From an uncultured Ruminococcus sp. (GTDB taxonomy: Bacteria > Bacillota > Clostridia > Oscillospirales > Ruminococcaceae): a stretch of 8,767 nt of DNA. The stretch's first letter is position 1. Each line of letters opens with the position of its first letter. Location: contig CAMNFW010000074.1 of the NCBI GenBank assembly GCA_946537565.1, positions 1 to 8,767 on the forward strand. Reading direction: 5' to 3'. Below are positions 7,765-8,767 of the stretch, piece after piece. Both the position numbers and the translations under genes were made by a program. The notes beneath the pieces are model-generated. The model was given only the letters and a program-made list of their open reading frames with translations. It ran no database searches and was not told the DNA's origin.

Positions 7765-7780
7765 CTGAAAAATTTTTCAG
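7765..7780. repeat. Perfect 16-bp palindrome overlapping the tepA ribosome binding site
   Basis: CTGAAAAATTTTTCAG is an exact inverted repeat with no spacer. In the minus-strand transcript its last two bases are the first two of the AGGAG site of the tepA-like gene. A related half (ATTTTTCAG, 7809-7817) recurs 37 bp away, nearer the promoter. It could be an operator or a weak hairpin limiting ribosome access, but an A/T-rich palindrome can also occur by chance. Confidence 0.35.
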
Positions 7781-7833
7781 CCCCAGGCTTTGCAGATATA
7801 TTATACTCATTTTTCAGAAGTATATACCCTATT

Positions 7834-7862
7834 ATTATATCTCTTTTCACCTGTAAAGTCAA
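7834..7862 (-). promoter_or_regulatory. Predicted sigma-A promoter of the tepA-ftsK-ygiQ operon
   Basis: On the minus strand TTGACT (7862-7857) is followed after exactly 17 nt by TATAAT (7839-7834), one mismatch from the housekeeping consensus. Transcription would start near 7827 and leave a leader of about 75 nt before the tepA-like ATG. No other equally good promoter was noticed in the short gaps further down the operon, so all six genes may depend on it. Confidence 0.75.
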
Positions 7863-7906
7863 TACAGCCTTCTTTTTTTAATATATTTTAAAGAATACAA
7901 AAACAC

Positions 7907-7935
7907 TTGACATTTTTCTGTGCATATAGTATAAT
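7907..7935 (+). promoter_or_regulatory. Perfect-consensus sigma-A promoter of the secreted repeat protein
   Basis: TTGACA (7907-7912), a 17-nt spacer and TATAAT (7930-7935) match the housekeeping consensus in all twelve bases with optimal spacing. Transcription would start near 7942 and leave a leader of about 27 nt carrying AAGGAGGT (7953-7960), 8 nt before the ATG. The A/T-rich stretch upstream (about 7871-7906) could act as an UP element. Together these predict strong constitutive expression unless a repressor or terminator intervenes; none is visible. Confidence 0.85.
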
Positions 7936-7968
7936 TATTTCAGAATATTTTTAAGGAGGTTTTAAACC

Positions 7969-8767
7969 ATGAACAAACGCATTCTCTCAGCTTTCACGGC
8001 TGCCTGCGTGACGGTAACTGCTTTAGGCGCTCTTACCTCTGCGGCAGCTTTCAATGGCATCTCTCCGGAGGCAGGAAAGACAGCCATTGCTGAAAGCTAC
8101 AACTTCTATCTCCACGGTCAGTACGGCGGAAACGGCTTCTGGGGCGACGAGTACACAGTCTCTGTTACTGAAGACGGTACATACACTATCACAACCGATG
8201 TCGCCGGTGAGACCAATGAAGAGGATATGCTGCTCTTCCTGGATTCCGATGTCAACGTTTTTGATTTTTCTGAGGACGGCGGAAACGGTGTTGAACAGGG
8301 CAATATCAAGATCACTGTTGATTCAGTAAAGGTTGACGGTGAAGAAGTTGCTTACACTCCCTCTGAAAACGCTGTAACCACCAACGATGACGGTTCAAGC
8401 CTGAGAGTCAATCTCGTAAACAGATACGCTTCCCCCGTTGTCCAGGATATCGACCCTAACATCTCAATCGGAGAGAGTATCTCCGTTACCTTTACTATCA
8501 AGGGCATCTTTGGCGATGTTAACGCAGGAGAAGACCCCGGAACTGACCCCGGCACCGAACCCGGTGAAGCTGAAGGCTTTAATTTCTTCCTCCACGGTCA
8601 GTACGGCGGCAATGGATTCTGGAAAGATGAAGTTGCTGTAAATGTTACCGCCGACGGCACCTACACCCTCACTGCCAACTATGCCGGCGAGACCAATGAA
8701 GAGGATATGCTGCTCTTCCTCGACTCCGATGTTAACGTGTTCTCATTCTCTGAGGACGGCGGAAACG
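7969..8767 (+). CDS. Secreted tandem-module protein of unknown function (C-terminus beyond window)
   Basis: Open from the ATG at 7969 to the window edge (266 full codons), so final length is unknown. Residues 1-27 look like a signal peptide: MNKR, a hydrophobic core, then TSAAA with cleavage likely near residue 27. The mature part is acidic and built from repeats. Module 1 begins at residue 44 (YNFYLHGQYGGNGFW). It carries alternating beta-like strands (VSVTEDGTYTI, DMLLFLDSDVNVF), then a KVDGEEV segment, SLRVNLVNRY and SVTFTIKG, and ends near residue 183. A flexible EDPGTDPGTEPG linker (188-199) leads to module 2 at residue 204. The pattern suggests an extracellular beta-sandwich such as a binding or adhesion module, but I cannot name the family. 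The gene has its own perfect-consensus promoter and a strong AAGGAGGT site, and is divergent from the tepA operon. It could be a surface, polysaccharide-binding or matrix protein; catalytic motifs are not seen. Confidence 0.85.
   Translation, partial: MNKRILSAFTAACVTVTALGALTSAAAFNGISPEAGKTAIAESYNFYLHGQYGGNGFWGDEYTVSVTEDGTYTITTDVAGETNEEDMLLFLDSDVNVFDFSEDGGNGVEQGNIKITVDSVKVDGEEVAYTPSENAVTTNDDGSSLRVNLVNRYASPVVQDIDPNISIGESISVTFTIKGIFGDVNAGEDPGTDPGTEPGEAEGFNFFLHGQYGGNGFWKDEVAVNVTADGTYTLTANYAGETNEEDMLLFLDSDVNVFSFSEDGGN
8098..8577 (+). repeat. Repeat module 1 with linker, secreted protein (480 bp)
   Basis: This is the first complete copy of a 160-codon period, residues 44-203, including the Asp/Pro/Gly/Thr linker at its end. 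Its first 63 residues match the start of module 2 at 51 positions by my count, with no gaps. The copies share an exact 32-bp block (8209-8240 and 8689-8720). Confidence 0.85.
8578..8767 (+). repeat. Repeat module 2, cut by window edge
   Basis: Second copy, starting at residue 204 (FNFFLHGQYGGNGFW) exactly 480 bp after the first. Only 63 full codons are visible. Many differences from module 1 are silent third-position changes, which points to selection on the protein since duplication. More copies may follow beyond the window. Confidence 0.85.

Noticed and set aside
8118..8555. Minus-strand open frames of 65 and 67 codons
   Set aside because: They are antisense to the repeat-module gene and arise from its biased codon use. 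They have no start signals.
8098..8767. Repeats as a CRISPR array or mobile-element ends
   Set aside because: The repeat is 480 bp, in frame and coding, with silent substitutions typical of a duplicated protein domain.

Overview
The window looks like chromosome from a low-to-moderate-GC Gram-positive anaerobe of the Clostridia, most likely Ruminococcus or a close relative in the Oscillospiraceae. The support is the tepA-like/ftsK neighbour pair familiar from Firmicutes, strong GGAGG-type ribosome binding sites on every gene, sharp TTGACA/TATAAT promoters, and the protein sequences. The genus is an inference from recognition, not from a search.

Positions 1-7752 hold six consecutive minus-strand genes that read as one operon. 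In transcription order they are: a TepA-type ClpP-fold protease (7078-7752), the FtsK/SpoIIIE DNA translocase (4237-7044), a YgiQ-type radical SAM protein (2254-4194), a membrane-anchored metallo-beta-lactamase-fold protein related to the C-terminal domain of ComEC (1391-2368), a 71-residue DUF3006 protein (1179-1394), and an HI0933/YhiN-type FAD flavoprotein that runs off the left edge (1-1186). Gaps are 33 and 42 nt, and the last four genes overlap by 115, 4 and 8 nt. No terminator is visible between them. A near-consensus promoter (TTGACT, 17 nt, TATAAT; 7834-7862) sits about 75 nt upstream of the first start codon.

Positions 7753-7968 are a divergent control region. Facing right is a perfect-consensus promoter (TTGACA, 17 nt, TATAAT; 7907-7935) followed by AAGGAGGT, driving a plus-strand gene that starts at 7969 and runs off the right edge. 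It encodes a secreted protein of 160-residue tandem modules joined by an Asp/Pro/Gly/Thr linker. The first module is complete and the second is cut by the window. I do not recognise the module with confidence; it looks like an extracellular beta-sandwich.

The operon mixes chromosome segregation (FtsK), a conserved ClpP-like partner locus, and metabolic or envelope genes with no obvious common pathway. I see no CRISPR array, tRNA, rRNA, insertion sequence, phage gene or defence system. The least explained items are the repeat-module secreted protein, the stand-alone anchored ComEC-like domain paired with DUF3006, and the 115-nt out-of-frame overlap between ygiQ and the metallo-beta-lactamase gene.
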